64,000 nt of DNA from Azadirachta indica (GCA_022749755.1 CM040440.1:5443269-5507268); one strand, 5' to 3'; counted from the first letter of the stretch, positions 38,561-53,500 are shown. The notes: generated by a model from the letters alone, not told the origin. Program-made: numbers and translations.

Positions 38561-38767
38561 ATGAATGATTGGGCTGCTCCGCTGATAGCCGCGGCGTTGT
38601 TTGCATTTCTGTCGCCAGGGTTGGTGTTACAGATCCCTGCAAAGAATCGACCCATTGATTTTTTGAACATGAAGACTAGTGTGGCCTCCATATTTGTGCA
38701 CACTGTTCTCTATGGTTTGTTTCTAATTTTGTTTCTTGTTGTTCTTCATCTTCACCTCTTTGTCTAG
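38561..38767 (+). CDS. DUF3339 small membrane protein, copy 4 (divergent)
   Basis: Intronless, 68 residues, divergent from copy 3. It is the most changed member: it starts MNDWAAPLIAAALFAFL, so the WGPV motif is WAAP. PGLLFQLP is PGLVLQIP and EFGNM is DFLNM. The end reads HLHLFV and lacks the usual IGVHxYxG. Two hydrophobic segments are kept. The ATG at 38561 is the only start in the frame; upstream codons are non-ATG. Intact and probably functional, but evolving away from the other copies. Confidence 0.85.
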   Translation: MNDWAAPLIAAALFAFLSPGLVLQIPAKNRPIDFLNMKTSVASIFVHTVLYGLFLILFLVVLHLHLFV

Positions 38768-39933
38768 GAAGGAAAAGGGTGTCTCGAGAAGCTTGTGTAA
38801 ACTATAAACAATATGCAACTTCTTCTCTCATAGAAGAGTTAATGAAATATCAGTTTTGTTGCGTCCTCTATTTTAGCACTGTTACTCGACGTAAACTCAA
38901 ATAAAATTAAATGAAATTTGTCTTTGAAATAGTTGTGTAGTTGCCAATTCACCCTGCAGTTTCCAAGGGGATGACTGTGGTGACCTCTCAAGCCTGCTAT
39001 CAATTGCCCTCACTTAGTTCATAAGAATTTAATTTGCTGTCTGCGGTAATTATTTAAGAAAGTATCATGTTACGTCTTCCTTCCCTGTAAAGGAACTTTC
39101 ACGCTAATTCAAGGAGTACGTTTGGTGTTGGAAAGGAAATTACAAAGAAAATTCTCCTTATTGAAGTCTTGAATTGCGTATACCATATTCAATGAGGCAA
39201 GAATAGCCGCTATCGGATTTATTATATATTTTCTTTTCTCCCCTCTTCTTCTGGTTCAAACTTACGGTAAATCATAATGTACCAGAGAAAAAAAAGAACA
39301 GAATTGACCCTTTTGCTAGGAAATTCTCAAGTTCGTGACAACTACAAATGCTCATATAATTGCAACATTCTCCCTGAAAGCATCTTAATTTTATATAGAA
39401 ATGCACAGCTTCTGAGATTTCCGGTACTAGAAAAGATAATGAAAGCCTTTGTAAGACATAAATTTAGTGTATTTCTCTCTTTTATTGCAAATGCTTCTCA
39501 TTCCTTCGAAGCTGGTGCATTATCTCAAAAAGAAAAGTCAGAAATGAACATGAAACCTGCATCCTCAAACTAAAGGGTAGTTGAGCGTGAATCAACTTTT
39601 GGATCCCAAATCAGAAGGGTTGAGTGTAAAATCTTATAAACTTCTACATCACGTAAATATAAACAATTAGAAACTAGATTCACCAACCAATCAAATCATA
39701 TATTATAGAATGGGTAAAACTGATGAAAAGTATGCAATTGCTGTTTTTACATAAGCCAAGGAACTAGGTTTACAATCCAATAAAAACACTTGATTCATAA
39801 TCACAAATTACGATCCGAACAAAGATACAGAGAACCTGATAATTTAACAAACAATAAAATAATCTTATACCAATTTCGCTAACTCAAGAAGAAAACTATT
39901 CATCCATAATGAGGAGACAGAATTGTTTATGAG

Positions 39934-40146
39934 CTATGAGCCCATGTACATATGAACACCAATAGCTAACAAGAAGATACACATGAGAGAAAAATACAGA
40001 ATAGAATGCACCAGAATCGAAGCTCCACTGGTCTGAAAATTACCAAACTCAATACATTTGTTGCGACCTGGTACCTGAATCAGCAAGCCTGGCGTTAGTA
40101 GTATAAACAGCACAACTGCTACGAAAACAGGTCCCCAATCAGACAT
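39934..40146 (-). CDS. DUF3339 small membrane protein, copy 5
   Basis: Intronless, 70 residues, convergent with copy 4. It starts MSDWGPVFVAVVLF, contains PGLLIQVPGRNKCIEFGNF and TSGASILVH, and ends IGVHMYMGS. The loop carries a Cys not present in the other copies. A TATA-like TTTATAAC on the minus strand lies about 100 bases upstream. It is the copy nearest the MFS transporter gene. Function unknown. Confidence 0.9.
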   Translation of the reverse strand: MSDWGPVFVAVVLFILLTPGLLIQVPGRNKCIEFGNFQTSGASILVHSILYFSLMCIFLLAIGVHMYMGS

Positions 40147-40299
40147 ATTCTTGGCTCAAAGGACAAATATTTCTCAAAACAGAGCGAGTGTTACGAGCGT
40201 GAGTGGCAATTCTGAGGTCAGAAAGAGTGTATGGGATGTGTTATAAAGGAGAGGGTTTGCTTTGGGAAGAAGAGACAAAGATTGATGAGTAGGAAAGTG

Positions 40300-43200
40300 A
40301 AGGTTAGAGAATCAAGTTATGGGATTCACATTTTCTTACATCATCGCAATCACATGCACTACCGTTTTAAACGAAACGAAATTTCGATGCAAGCCACACT
40401 GATAGTACATATAGGACCACAGCTTCAGAGAATTATCTTGGTAAAAACGTTTCCGAAAAATACATTTTGACAAATTAGGACAATATAGAATCGGACCCAT
40501 GTAAGAATCGATCGTCAATCTTTCTCATAATGGTGCTGGTCTGAGAGGTAATCGCAATTGAGTATGTGTGCAGTGAAATTTTAGTGCTTAAAACTGAAAA
40601 GCACTTTCAGAGAATCTGATTGCTTGCTTGTGACTTCAGCATTCTGATGTTTGGCTATTTTTTTTTTAAATTAAAATCTCCCTAATCACGCTATTCTAAA
40701 GCATATTTCACTCTCTAATATTGACACTGATTCTGCTGTCCCCACAGAGCCAAAAGTTCAAAACTTGGTAGGTAGCTTTGAGTTCGACAATAGCTGTGAG
40801 AGTATTATGGTTTTGAGCTGACTGGATTTGGATTATCATTGCGGTGAACTAGTTCTCATCGGAGCTCAGTAACTCGATGAAGGTAATAATTAATTACATT
40901 TCAAAGAATTACTGCCCAATTCGAAGCCAACTAATGGAACACAAATAGGGCTTAGAATTTGGACAAGAGAACATCAAATGGCTGGGCTTTGATCTGCGCG
41001 GTTGAAGCCCAACATCCTTGGTCGGTCGATTACATGGGCGTTAGTGTTAAACCTTTTGTTAAGACTATTTAATGGAAGCTTAATCAATGCCCTTTTGTAA
41101 TGTGATTATTCTCATCAATTAAAGAATAATGAAAATAGGTGGAGTGCATTTATAATTCATCCTAATTTATTAAATTATGCGTAACTTACTTATGTGGGAA
41201 AGGCCTTTGAGAATGATAAAAAAAAATTCTTTTAAAAGAACTTATGTGGGAAAGCATTTTAGAGTGTTTCAGAAAAAAAACATATAAAATAAGAAAAAAA
41301 CATTTTTGATCTTCATAATCTTCTTATAAGCTATTAGCCGACGGCATTTTCGGACCCTACAGCAGTCGACTCCACAAATAATTTAAATTAGACCAGTCGG
41401 ATAAGCTTAATTTGTGAGAACCCTTCGACCTTGATTTTTCAATTAATATAGATAAGCTAAAATCTAATTGGAGATAAAAATGAACATTATATATATATAT
41501 ATTTTTTCTAATTAATTGTTGCTTTCATTTAACAGTGACATTTGAATGCGATCGTAAATATGAAATTTAGAAGAATATTGAATTGGTTGGCTTGCTTTAA
41601 TATTATTATTATTATTACATACTTGACTTCCACGGATGGTACTAATGGAGACTTGTTGCGCAGAATTAGCTTACGTCTTTACTCAAACCACCGCATCAAA
41701 GATTTACATATTCTTCTCTATTTTTTTTTTTTTTGGTTCAAAAAAATAAATATATAAATTTAAGAGAGATATAAACAATTCAGCCGATGAGGCTGCTTTT
41801 CCTTTATGAGCTGGACAAGCAACTTGATACAAAATTTGAAAAATATACATTTAATTGCGCATATGATTTTTAAATTACAATAATTTCCAGACAAGTAAGT
41901 AGTCTTAATTTTTATTTAGTAGTATTGTAAATCTGATCTGTGAACTGAATACGAGCATGACATTATAATTTTTATATTCGACATTGTATTTAACAATATT
42001 ACTGTAGAAAAAGTGCAACCCACACGTTCTGTTCTTCATTACTGTTTATTAACATCTTAAAATATAATCATTAACAGTTAATAAGAATAAATTATTTCGA
42101 TTGTCACATAATAACAATAATAATAATAATAATAATTATTATTATTATTATTATTATTATTAATTAAATGATAACGTGAGTTGGAGGGACGCAGCCGTTA
42201 GTTGCCAGAAAGGGGGTTTGTATTGTTGCCAGTGTTGCCATTTCCAAGTAGGGAACTGACAATTTGTGCTTCGTCTTGCTGCCGAAACAAAAAATCCGAC
42301 CCCTTAGATCCAAGGTGGCAGCCCGGGTAGGGTCGGTAAGCCGGTCCAACTGACCCCGATTTTTTTTTTTTTTTTTTTTTTTTTGGGGTACATCTGTGGC
42401 CCTTATCTGCTTTATTTTGATTGATATGTAATTTGATTTTTCCCGATAAGATATCAGCACCATGCTTGGGACGAGGAATTTATGGTATTTTATTATTCGC
42501 GGAGAGAAAAGCGACAACACATGAGACATCAGACTACTGTAGCTTTCACATTAAAATAAAAATATTAAATAAAATAATTTTTTACTTGTTAGAAAATGCC
42601 ACAACGTGTGTAGTGTTACTGTTAGGTAAAACAGTAAAAGTAAATAATAATTAAGAAATAAAAATCCTCCTAAGGTTTTAAGCTGTCAAATCGATTGACC
42701 AGAAAGTAGGAAATTGCATGTTACATATGCGGAATTCACGGGGACCTTTTCAACGATGGTCCCCGACTCTCTTGCCCTTCGTTTAATTTTTACGCACATT
42801 TTTAATATGCTTTATGACCCACAAGCAAATTATGTGTGGTACTAAATGTCTTCAATTTAAGGTTTAACATTTTTTAACATACGAAATTTTAAATACACAT
42901 TATAATAAATATAATACTACTTTAATTTAGTGAATAATTGCTTCCTTTTTTCTTTAAAAAAAAAAAAAAAGAATACACATGAAGTATTCTTAAAAGTGCT
43001 TTTAAGAGAAAAGAAGTACGATTGTACTTTGTTTAACGAAACAATACATGTGATTATTGTTTCTTTTCTTTCTTTTTTTTTTTGAACATTTAAAAGTATT
43101 TTTTTATTTAATCAAATACTACGTATACATTAAAAATAAATAAATAATATCACAACTATCATATAGTGTAATTGCAAGTTGTTGGTTATAGCTATATGTA

Positions 43201-44470
43201 TGTAGTCAAGAGTTGGGTACAATATTGAGTCGTCGCAAGTGAAACATAAATAATTTCCCCGTGCAAATTTAAGTGTTAGAATTATACGGAACCATTTTGC
43301 ATTTAATTAGTTTACTAATTAATATTTACTTCCTACCATTTACCACAAGCCACACATATAAGTTAATAATATTGTGTGAAGATAATGACACCCACCTAAC
43401 TTCATAGTTTAATTAATTTATATTTGCGATTAATAATTTTTAACTACAAGCTAGTTGTAATTAATTTGTCTTTACAATGCATGTGGCCATTATAATAAAA
43501 TCCACTTGATAACGAAACCTTGGAACATGCTTCACATGAATGTAATCCAAATAAGAGGAAATATCATTTTCATTAATATTAATTTTTAGTTTGAAATTAA
43601 TGCATAGCTTGAAATAAATGAACGCCCACATGCTCATAATTAATTTAAGCTCAAGTATAGGGTTTCTATAATTTAACCAAAATTCACATTAACCTTATAA
43701 TTTAATCATTAATTATTTATTGTATCATCTAGTTATTCAACTCGCACCATTTAACATACTTTCTTCAAGACATATTTTTTATCTCATTAATGATTACTAA
43801 TATATTATTTTTATTACTTATTCAAAATTCAAATTAGGTATAATCACAAATAAAGTAAATATCCTAATCCATGCCAACAAGATAAAATGCAGTAATTAAT
43901 TGTCTTTAATAAGGTTAGGTAATTTTTGTTATGTTTCCTTGAGAAGGGAAGTCAATTTAAAATTTTTCTTCTAAGGTGTTCTGAATTTCTGTATTTCCGT
44001 TGCATCTTTAACTAATTTGAAAAATTAAATAACCCATTATCCAATCTGAACCGTCGGATCATAATTCAGACGAAAGAAAATTACAGAGAAAGAGACCATT
44101 GCCTGTTTGATGGCGTCACTTCAATGTCAATTTCCTTCTACAGAAGAAGTCGGCTGTTGGCTCATAAAGAACGCGGTGTCATTTCTGTAAATACACAAAT
44201 CACTACCTTTTTTCGGACAGTAAAAATCCATACATTGCCAATGCTATGAATCGCCCAACATCAACTATTACAAAACAAATCATCATCATCACCATTTATG
44301 TTTTTGTTCTTTTGTATATAAACTCAACAAGCTTTAAGTGAAGAAATATAAAAAGGCTTCATAAATATTCTATCTTGTACGTATATACGCACGGAACGCA
44401 TCCATTTTTCATTCAAAAAGGAGCAGAATAAAACCGGGAACATCTTAGTTTCCTTCCGTTTTGAGCACTT
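40300..44470. other. Intergenic, AT-rich
   Basis: Between DUF3339 copy 5 and the MFS gene. It holds a palindromic (AAT)n/(ATT)n tract at about 42115-42163, a poly(T) run at 42360-42384 and an A-run near 42955-42970. No coding gene or complete mobile element seen. The last 100 bases are the 5' leader of the MFS gene. Confidence 0.55.
42115..42163. repeat. Palindromic trinucleotide tract (AAT)n followed by (ATT)n
   Basis: About 18 bases of AAT repeats run directly into about 27 bases of ATT repeats. The two halves are complementary, so the tract can fold into a hairpin or cruciform. Confidence 0.75.
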
Positions 44471-44475
44471 AGTGA

Positions 44476-44490
44476 ATGAATGATGGGTAA
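44476..44490 (+). promoter_or_regulatory. Four-codon upstream ORF overlapping the MFS start
   Basis: ATG AAT GAT GGG TAA begins four bases before the MFS start codon at 44480 and is in another frame. It ends after that start, so ribosomes using the first ATG would have to reinitiate. This could lower translation of the transporter; it is a sequence observation with inferred effect. Confidence 0.4.
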
Positions 44491-47400
44491 ATTTCAGGAA
44501 AGATTTGTTTCGTTTATCAACAATAGATGGCTAGTGTTTGTAGCAGCAATGTGGATTCAATCGTGTGCTGGGATTGGGTACTTGTTTGGGAGCATATCGC
44601 CTGTGATAAAGAGTTCTTTGAACTATAATCAGAAGCAGATTGCAAGGCTTGGTGTGGCCAAAGATCTTGGAGATAGTGTTGGGTTTTTGGCCGGTAGCTT
44701 GTGCGAACTCTTGCCTTTGTGGGGTGCTCTGCTTGTTGGTGCTTTGCAGAATTTTATTGGTTATGGTTGGGTGTGGTTGATCGTTACTGGAAGAGCTCCT
44801 GTTTTGCCTTTGTGGGCTGTGAGTATCAATCCATTTTTTTTTTCTTTTTAATTGTTTGACGTGATATTTATTAGTTGATGATCTTGATACTGTTTGATTC
44901 AATTCATTGAGTTGGAAAGCTAGATTATCAGTTTGTTTTGCTTTCTCTCTTTCCTTCGCTGGTAAGGAATATTCTGCGTTCCTTGTTCCTGCTTGTAAAA
45001 TTTTTGTTGAAGTTGATCTTTTTGATTGGATTTGTCTGCTTAATTCTGTTTTTTTCTGTTATGTTGTTCAATCACTGACTGCAATTTGCTTTTTCCATTT
45101 GATTTGTTGAACAGATGGCAGATTATTTGAATTCTAATATTCTGACAAATTCTGAAAATTGAAGCATTTTTGCAAGCGAAAAAATCCTGAAAGATTTTGA
45201 GGCAAACTGTTTGTCTCTTTTAAAAAGATACTTGGTTTCTTCAAATCAGGCATTTTCTTTTGTTTAATGTTCCAATTGCTGTTTTGAGTAAATTTTCCTG
45301 TTCTTATTAAATGCACAAAATAAATTATACTGGTGAGTTTGGTGGCAGTTTCCATTTAATTTGTTTTCAGCTTTTAAATCTGTGATCTGATCAGAGATTT
45401 TGCTTTAATTGGTTTTCAAGAAAGTGCCATGATTTTTCTTGGTTTCTAGTTTTAGTGGAACTTTTGGCATGATTATGATTGATTTGGGAGGATTAAGTTT
45501 TTAAATCTTTCATTGTCAATTATAAATGTCTGGTTATTGAGCCCAAAAATGCCCCAAGGCCTCCAGATTAGGAGAAAACCTTTGTATTTTATATCTTTTG
45601 CATCCACTACTTTAAAAGAAGAAAAGAAAAAACCTAAAAGTTTGTTCTTACGGTTGTCATTATTTCCCAGGTAGTTATGGTCATTCTATGCGGTGAATGT
45701 ATTATTGAAAATTTTTACAATGGTGGAAGATTGAACATTTGGAACAGAAGTTTTCACCTCATGGGTTAAAAACCAACTCTATGACTTAGCCACATCAAAA
45801 TATGAAAATCACTAGAATCATGGCTGGCATAACATTTTTGTTTAAATCTGCAGCTGACATCTAATTTTTCTCATCTGAATTATAGTTGATTAAAATACTT
45901 TTGAGTAAATAATTTTCAGTCAAATCTTGGCTTTCTGTGTCATTATCAAATCCTTTCTATTTCTGCATGTTTCTCAACCAGTGCCTTACATTGGGTAAAT
46001 AAGCTTTTACCTTCATATGTAGTGTTCTATATCAAAGAAGGTAAAATTTTATATGTCTGGAGGCATACCGTGCTGAAATCTTTTAGGGACGGCACTTGTG
46101 ACATCGTGATGCTTTCTGCAGATTTGATGTTTATTATGTATCAAAAAACCTTTTTTCTTTTTATGTGCAGTTTCCTATCTGAAAATTGTTGGTAAATTTT
46201 GAATACATGGGAGCATCCTGTTGTCATTTCTTCTGAGGAAGACACTTACCAAATTAGTAGTATAATGATGATTGCTGGTTTAATGGCAAATGAGATTTGT
46301 TTTCAGAAACTTTATGTAGACTTCTCAAAATTTAATTATTAATCTAGGGCGAATGAACTTGTTGTCACTGCAATAGTTCGTGTTGGCTTGAATTATAAGC
46401 GATGTGCATTTTATAGAATATTGCTGTAATCAGTCAATAATCACATAATTTTGTGCCAACTGAAGCTTTGATTTGGAGGGATCAATTTTATACATTCTGA
46501 CAAGCTTTTATGGTATACAATCCGGGCTTGAGATGGAGCATGCTCTAAAGATATTAACATGATCTTGGTTGCCCTAAGTATTTCTGTGCTACGTTGAACT
46601 ATAACTTCTTCAATGCATACCAAGTCTGACAGAATTAGGAAAACTTTTGAATCTCATTTATCTGTTTTCCTTTGGTCAAATTGCTAACTGGTATCAGTAT
46701 GCAGATGTGCATTCTTATATTTGTGGGAAACAATGGCGAAACCTACTTCAATACAGCTGCTTTGGTTTCTTGCGTTCAAAACTTCCCAAAAAGCCGGGGT
46801 CCTATTGTGGGAATACTGAAGGGCTTTGCTGGTTTAGGAGGTGCAATCATGACTCAAATATACACAATGATCCATTCCCCTGATCATGCATCTCTGATAT
46901 TCATGGTTGCAGTTGGACCAGCCATGGTTGTCATTGCTCTAATGTTCATTATCAGACCTGTTGGAGGTCATAGACAAGTGCGGCCATCTGACAGCTCAAG
47001 TTTCACCTTTATTTATAGCGTTTGCCTTCTGTTGGCAGCTTATCTGATGGGAGTTATGCTAGTAGAAGATCTAGTTGATTTGAACCACACTGTGATAACA
47101 ATTTTCACATTGATTTTGTTTGTTCTTCTTCTTATCCCCATTGTGATTCCTGTGTTATTAAGTTTCTTTCTAGAGCGAACAGATTCGGCAGAAGAGGTCC
47201 TTCTACCAAAACCAGAGAAAGTGGAACCTGGCAAATCTGAACAGGAGGGTCACGAGGTAATTCTCAGTGAGGTGGAAGACGAGAAACCAAAGGAAGTAGA
47301 TTTACTTCCAGCATCAGAAAGGCAAAAAAGAATTGCTCAATTGCAAGCAAAACTATTCCAAGCAGCGGCAGAAGGAGCAGTGAGGGTCAAGAGAAGGAGG

Positions 47401-48236
47401 GGTCCACATAGAGGGGAGGACTTCACCTTGATGCAGGCTTTGATCAAGGCAGACTTTTGGCTTATCTTCTTTTCGCTTCTATTGGGTTCTGGATCAGGGC
47501 TGACAGTGATTGACAATCTGGGTCAGATGAGTCAATCTTTAGCATATGATAACACTCATATATTTGTATCTATGATCAGCATTTGGAACTTTCTTGGCCG
47601 TATTGGTGGAGGTTACTTCTCTGAGATTATTGTGAGGTATAATCTTTACTCATCCTGATTACATAATAAAATGATGTACTTTCTGTCTTTTTACTCATCC
47701 TGATGACGTAATTGAATAGGGACCATGCTTATCCACGACCAGTGGCAATGGCTGTTGCTCAACTCCTGATGGCAGTTGGTCATATCTTCTTGGCAATGGG
47801 ATGGCCTGGGGCCATGTACATTGGTACTCTATTGATTGGGCTTGGCTATGGGGCTCACTGGGCAATTGTTCCTGCAGCTGCTTCCGAGTTGTTTGGCTTG
47901 AAAAAGTTTGGGGCTTTATACAATTTCCTCACGTTGGCTAATCCAGCAGGTTCACTTATTTTCTCTGGTCTGCTTGCCAGCTATATCTATGATCACGAAG
48001 CAGAGAAGCAACATCAACCCCATCACCATCTGCCAATTTCAAGGTCAATTTTGACTCGTATACTTCATGATGATGAACCTCTGAAGTGTGAAGGTGCAAT
48101 ATGCTTCTTTCTTACTTCCATGATAATGTCAGGACTTTGCATAATTGCAGTCATCTTAAGCATGATTCTTGTATATCGGACTAAGGTAGTCTACTCCCAC
48201 CTTTATGGAAAATCTCGCACTTCAAATCTGGGATAA
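44480..48236 (+). CDS. Nodulin-like / NFD4-type major facilitator transporter
   Basis: Three exons, 44480-44818, 46705-47636 and 47720-48236, join in frame to 595 residues; the first intron is 1.9 kb. The N-terminal half (about 15-270) is a nodulin-like domain. It starts RWLVFVAAMWIQSCAG and includes the typical NNGETYFNTAALV and SRGPIVGILKGFAGLGGA. A hydrophilic, Glu/Lys-rich loop follows at about 269-355. The C-terminal half (about 356-580) is an MFS fold with NFLGRIGGGYFSE and a conserved GLGYGAHWAIVPAAASELFG. Twelve membrane helices are plausible. The substrate is not known; relatives are membrane transporters linked to nodulation, nuclear fusion and metal or organic ion handling. Two adjacent ATGs open the frame, and I use the first. 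Confidence 0.92.
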
Positions 48237-48687
48237 GTAAAGTGAGGTCACACAATTTAGAGTGCTTAATTGATTTTATGGCGGTGCATGTGTAATCTGA
48301 ATGATTGTGCTGAAAGTTCTTGAGCTTCTGATCACACCTATGATGAGGAAGATGGCAGAGGCAAGCACATTGTAGAAGATTTAAAATTTTGAACTTTTTT
48401 TCTCCTGTGTTCCATGATTGCAAGCAACCATGTGGTTGTAAAAGATTCACATTTGTTTGTTGGTGTTGTAAACTTCTACTCTTGTTATAAGGCCAATTTG
48501 TTATGTTATTTTTTGTTCTTAATTTTCTTAAGCAGGTAATTTATATGTACATCCCATTCTTTATGATTTCGGCCCTGATTAAATGAAAGATTCTTATTAG
48601 CAAAATTAAGACAATAAAATTGCTTTCAATAACCACTGGAAATTCAAGACAGTAATCATGGAAAGTCATTTTGCTATTAATATTTAC

Positions 48688-48875
48688 CTCAATGAAGCAG
48701 TCCTGGAGAAATAGAAGTAGGTGGTTGAGATGTGGCTATGCACTGGTTGTGCTTTGCGAACAGTACCTACTTCAACATTTGGACAATTGGAGCTGTAGAA
48801 ATTTCTATTAGTTGCCCTTCTCCCCTGTATACAAGCATCAAAACCATAAAACAACTTCCCTCTTAAGACTTCCAT
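48688..48875 (-). pseudogene. Relic first exon of a class III peroxidase
   Basis: The minus strand starts MEVLRGKLF and continues RNFYSSNCPNVEV, closely matching the start of the intact peroxidase 2.7 kb downstream on the plus-strand scale (MEVARGLLF, ENFYSSTCPNVES). Farther on, a second frame reads LFLQDCFIE and ends at a preserved GT donor (48687/48686), matching LFFHDCFVE of the intact gene. The frame is broken between the two parts, and the catalytic distal His is replaced by Gln. No exons 2 and 3 are found downstream before the MFS gene. A TATATA-type element remains about 70 bases upstream. It is a truncated duplicate. Confidence 0.75.
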
Positions 48876-49595
48876 TTCCTTCTGTAAGTTCCCTTCTCTT
48901 CTCTGTTTTCAGTCGTGTGTGTTCTTCGTTCCGATGGTAACATGTATATAGGGAAGAGCAGTTGAATAACATCAAATTCAGCATTAATATAATGCCACAA
49001 AGTGAATTGAATCTTTACTTATGAACAGAATTTTTTCCAGACGCTGATTAATCAGTACTACTTATTTCATCATAAAATGAGTTTAATCTAAGTTAGCAAA
49101 CATGGGCACAACAGACTTGCAAATTCGAGGCGAGAAATGGAAACACCTTAGTTTCACACCACATATACGGCAGGAAAATCACAAGATGGCCAATATTTCA
49201 ACAGTAGTGGGAACAATAGAACGCTGTTCGTTCAAGTTATATAATTTAAGAAAAGAATAAATAAACAAAAAACCCAAACAATCAAAGAAATTAAATTATT
49301 CTGTTCATTCAAGTTATTTAAATCTTATTGGTTTCTTCGTTCAAAAATCATCATCTATACTACAGATTCTGTAGCCAGCATAAACAATCTCTATAACAGG
49401 TAACAAGTACCAACTGATACTCATGTACAACTTCAATTTATGTAAAATGGCCGATATTACAAACGCGTATTTCCAAAGCAAAGAGCTTTCAGAGTGAAAT
49501 TCAGTCTCCTTTGGAGAATAAATTTATTTTTATAATCAAATGCTTATTATTGACACTTTTTAAACTTATGCTGAATAATCTAGGTTATATTGCCT

Positions 49596-51600
<2,005 letters not shown>

Positions 51601-51654
51601 TTCAGCCTTTTTCTCCAATATCTGTCTGTCTCTCTTGTTAGGCCATTGATGAGT

Positions 51655-51663
51655 CTTATATAG
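51655..51663 (-). promoter_or_regulatory. TATA box of the peroxidase gene
   Basis: The minus strand reads CTATATAAG about 55-63 bases upstream of the peroxidase start codon, which predicts a short 5' leader of about 30 bases. Confidence 0.55.
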
Positions 51664-51719
51664 ACAATAAGGCAAAAAAAAAAAAAAAAAAAAATGAAAC
51701 GTGACCAACTTAAGAAACA

Positions 51720-53500
51720 TAATATATAAATGTTAAACAAGCTACTTTCTTTACTAGGTCTTAAGTGTACATATCGAAACTCAATATTCTTTTGGTAATA
51801 TAATCCAGTAAACCATATATTTGAGCCTGTTGTTTGTTGGGTTTGGGTATTAGTCTTTGTCTTTCTTTCGAGACCGACTATCCAATAACATATTGCCACC
51901 TCTTAATCTTCTAACTTTATATTTTGTAATTAATTACATGCTATACATATTTCTGTAAAAACTTTGGTCAAGTAATTTTCTCCCTGGGAAGTAGCTAGCT
52001 AACTGGCCAGCTGTCAGAAAAGCTAGGTTTTGGTTGTTTAATACTATTGCAAGTCAAATTCAAAGACGACGACTTCCATTTATCATGTCCTAGAAAAAAT
52101 GGGATAAGTGCGTTGAAAACGTAGTTCTGTGGGCATTATTTCTAGATGAATTGTTAGTATGATTAGGCATCGAAAACACCTGGTTGCTTGAGTTTGAAAT
52201 GTTAACAAATTTAAACCCAGTATTGAACATTTCACATGGAAATGCCTGGCAACTTCTTGCTGTTTTCTAATGCCAAAAAATGAAATAAGCATGCAAAAAT
52301 ATATTGTTTTCTACATCCTAATTGCAACTCCCACTTGAGTAATTGATGGACTAAGCCAGGTCTTCAATAACTTTGATTATAATTATATATAATATATCCA
52401 TGGCTGTTAGAAGGGAGTTTTCTTCTCGGCTACACGCATGAAACGTGATGACATTTTATTTGATTTTATTATTCGCACAAAGCCAATAAGCTCGGCCAAC
52501 AACTGTTTCTGCCCATTTATCACAAATTACTGTCAGTTTTAGGTCTAGAAAGATCGATCGATTGATTGACCTTTGAAATCTATCTAATTAATTTTATAAA
52601 CTTATTAATCATGATTAGTTAGAAGAGTGAAGTAAGGCTAACATTGCGTGGCCAATATGTATTTGCATACTCACATTTATTTATTACAGTTAAATGTTTC
52701 TCACTTAAAAGACTTGGCCATATTGCCACCATACGGCCTTGTGGCAACAATATATTTATTGCATTGCCTATATCCAACTTTCTTTTTTCTTTTAAAATGT
52801 CTGCTTGTCAGTTCTTTCAACCTTTCGATTTTGGGTCGTTGTTAAACCTTTTACTTGATTTAATATTGCTAAATGTTATCATTTGATTTTAAATTCGACT
52901 GTTTTTAAGTATTAGAATATCAGTCGATGAATTTTTATATATTAAGCGATCATCTTATGGGCATAAACACTATATATATACAAATTATTTATCTTCTAAA
53001 AGCAAAGGATGAATTAAACGGACCATATATCTTTCATAATTTGTGATATTTTATCCGATTAAAACTTAAATATGTGATCAGTAATTGCAAAAAGAAAAAC
53101 AAAATCAACAACAAATTTGATAATAAACGAAAGATCTAAAACTTAAAATTCAGTTAAAGAGGAAATCTAACCAGAGTTTTTGTGACACGGTTTCGTGGGC
53201 CCAATGTCTGTTTGAGTTTGGGTCAGCGGAAGGACGGGCAGATTCCAAAGTGTAGAGTTATCCGAAATCCAACCTTTAATTCATCAAAAAAGACTTTTTT
53301 TTTTTTTTCCAGAAGAGTGGTGTAATTAGAGCATCTTGGGGAGCGTTTAGTAACGCTCGATCCAAATCCAGATTACTCGCTGCAAATGAAACGGTACAAC
53401 ATGCATTGCTAGCACCTTTGTTAGCACCGCTGGACAATTTCAAAAGTTGAATTACCAGAAACAACGGAACTACAAAATCAAATCAAATTAAAATCAGAGT
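51720..53500. other. Intergenic, no gene seen
   Basis: Divergent space between the peroxidase and the zinc-finger gene. AT-rich, with only short frames (for example 52083-52292) lacking recognisable motifs. The proximal promoter of the zinc-finger gene lies in the last few hundred bases. Confidence 0.5.

Noticed and set aside
42285..42390. Poly(T) run with GC-rich flank as a retroposon tail
   Set aside because: The flank shows no SINE A/B boxes or LINE coding sequence, and I could not find target-site duplications.
42164..42529. 121-residue frame on the minus strand
   Set aside because: Runs through a poly(A)/poly(Lys) tract, with no domain and no promoter support.
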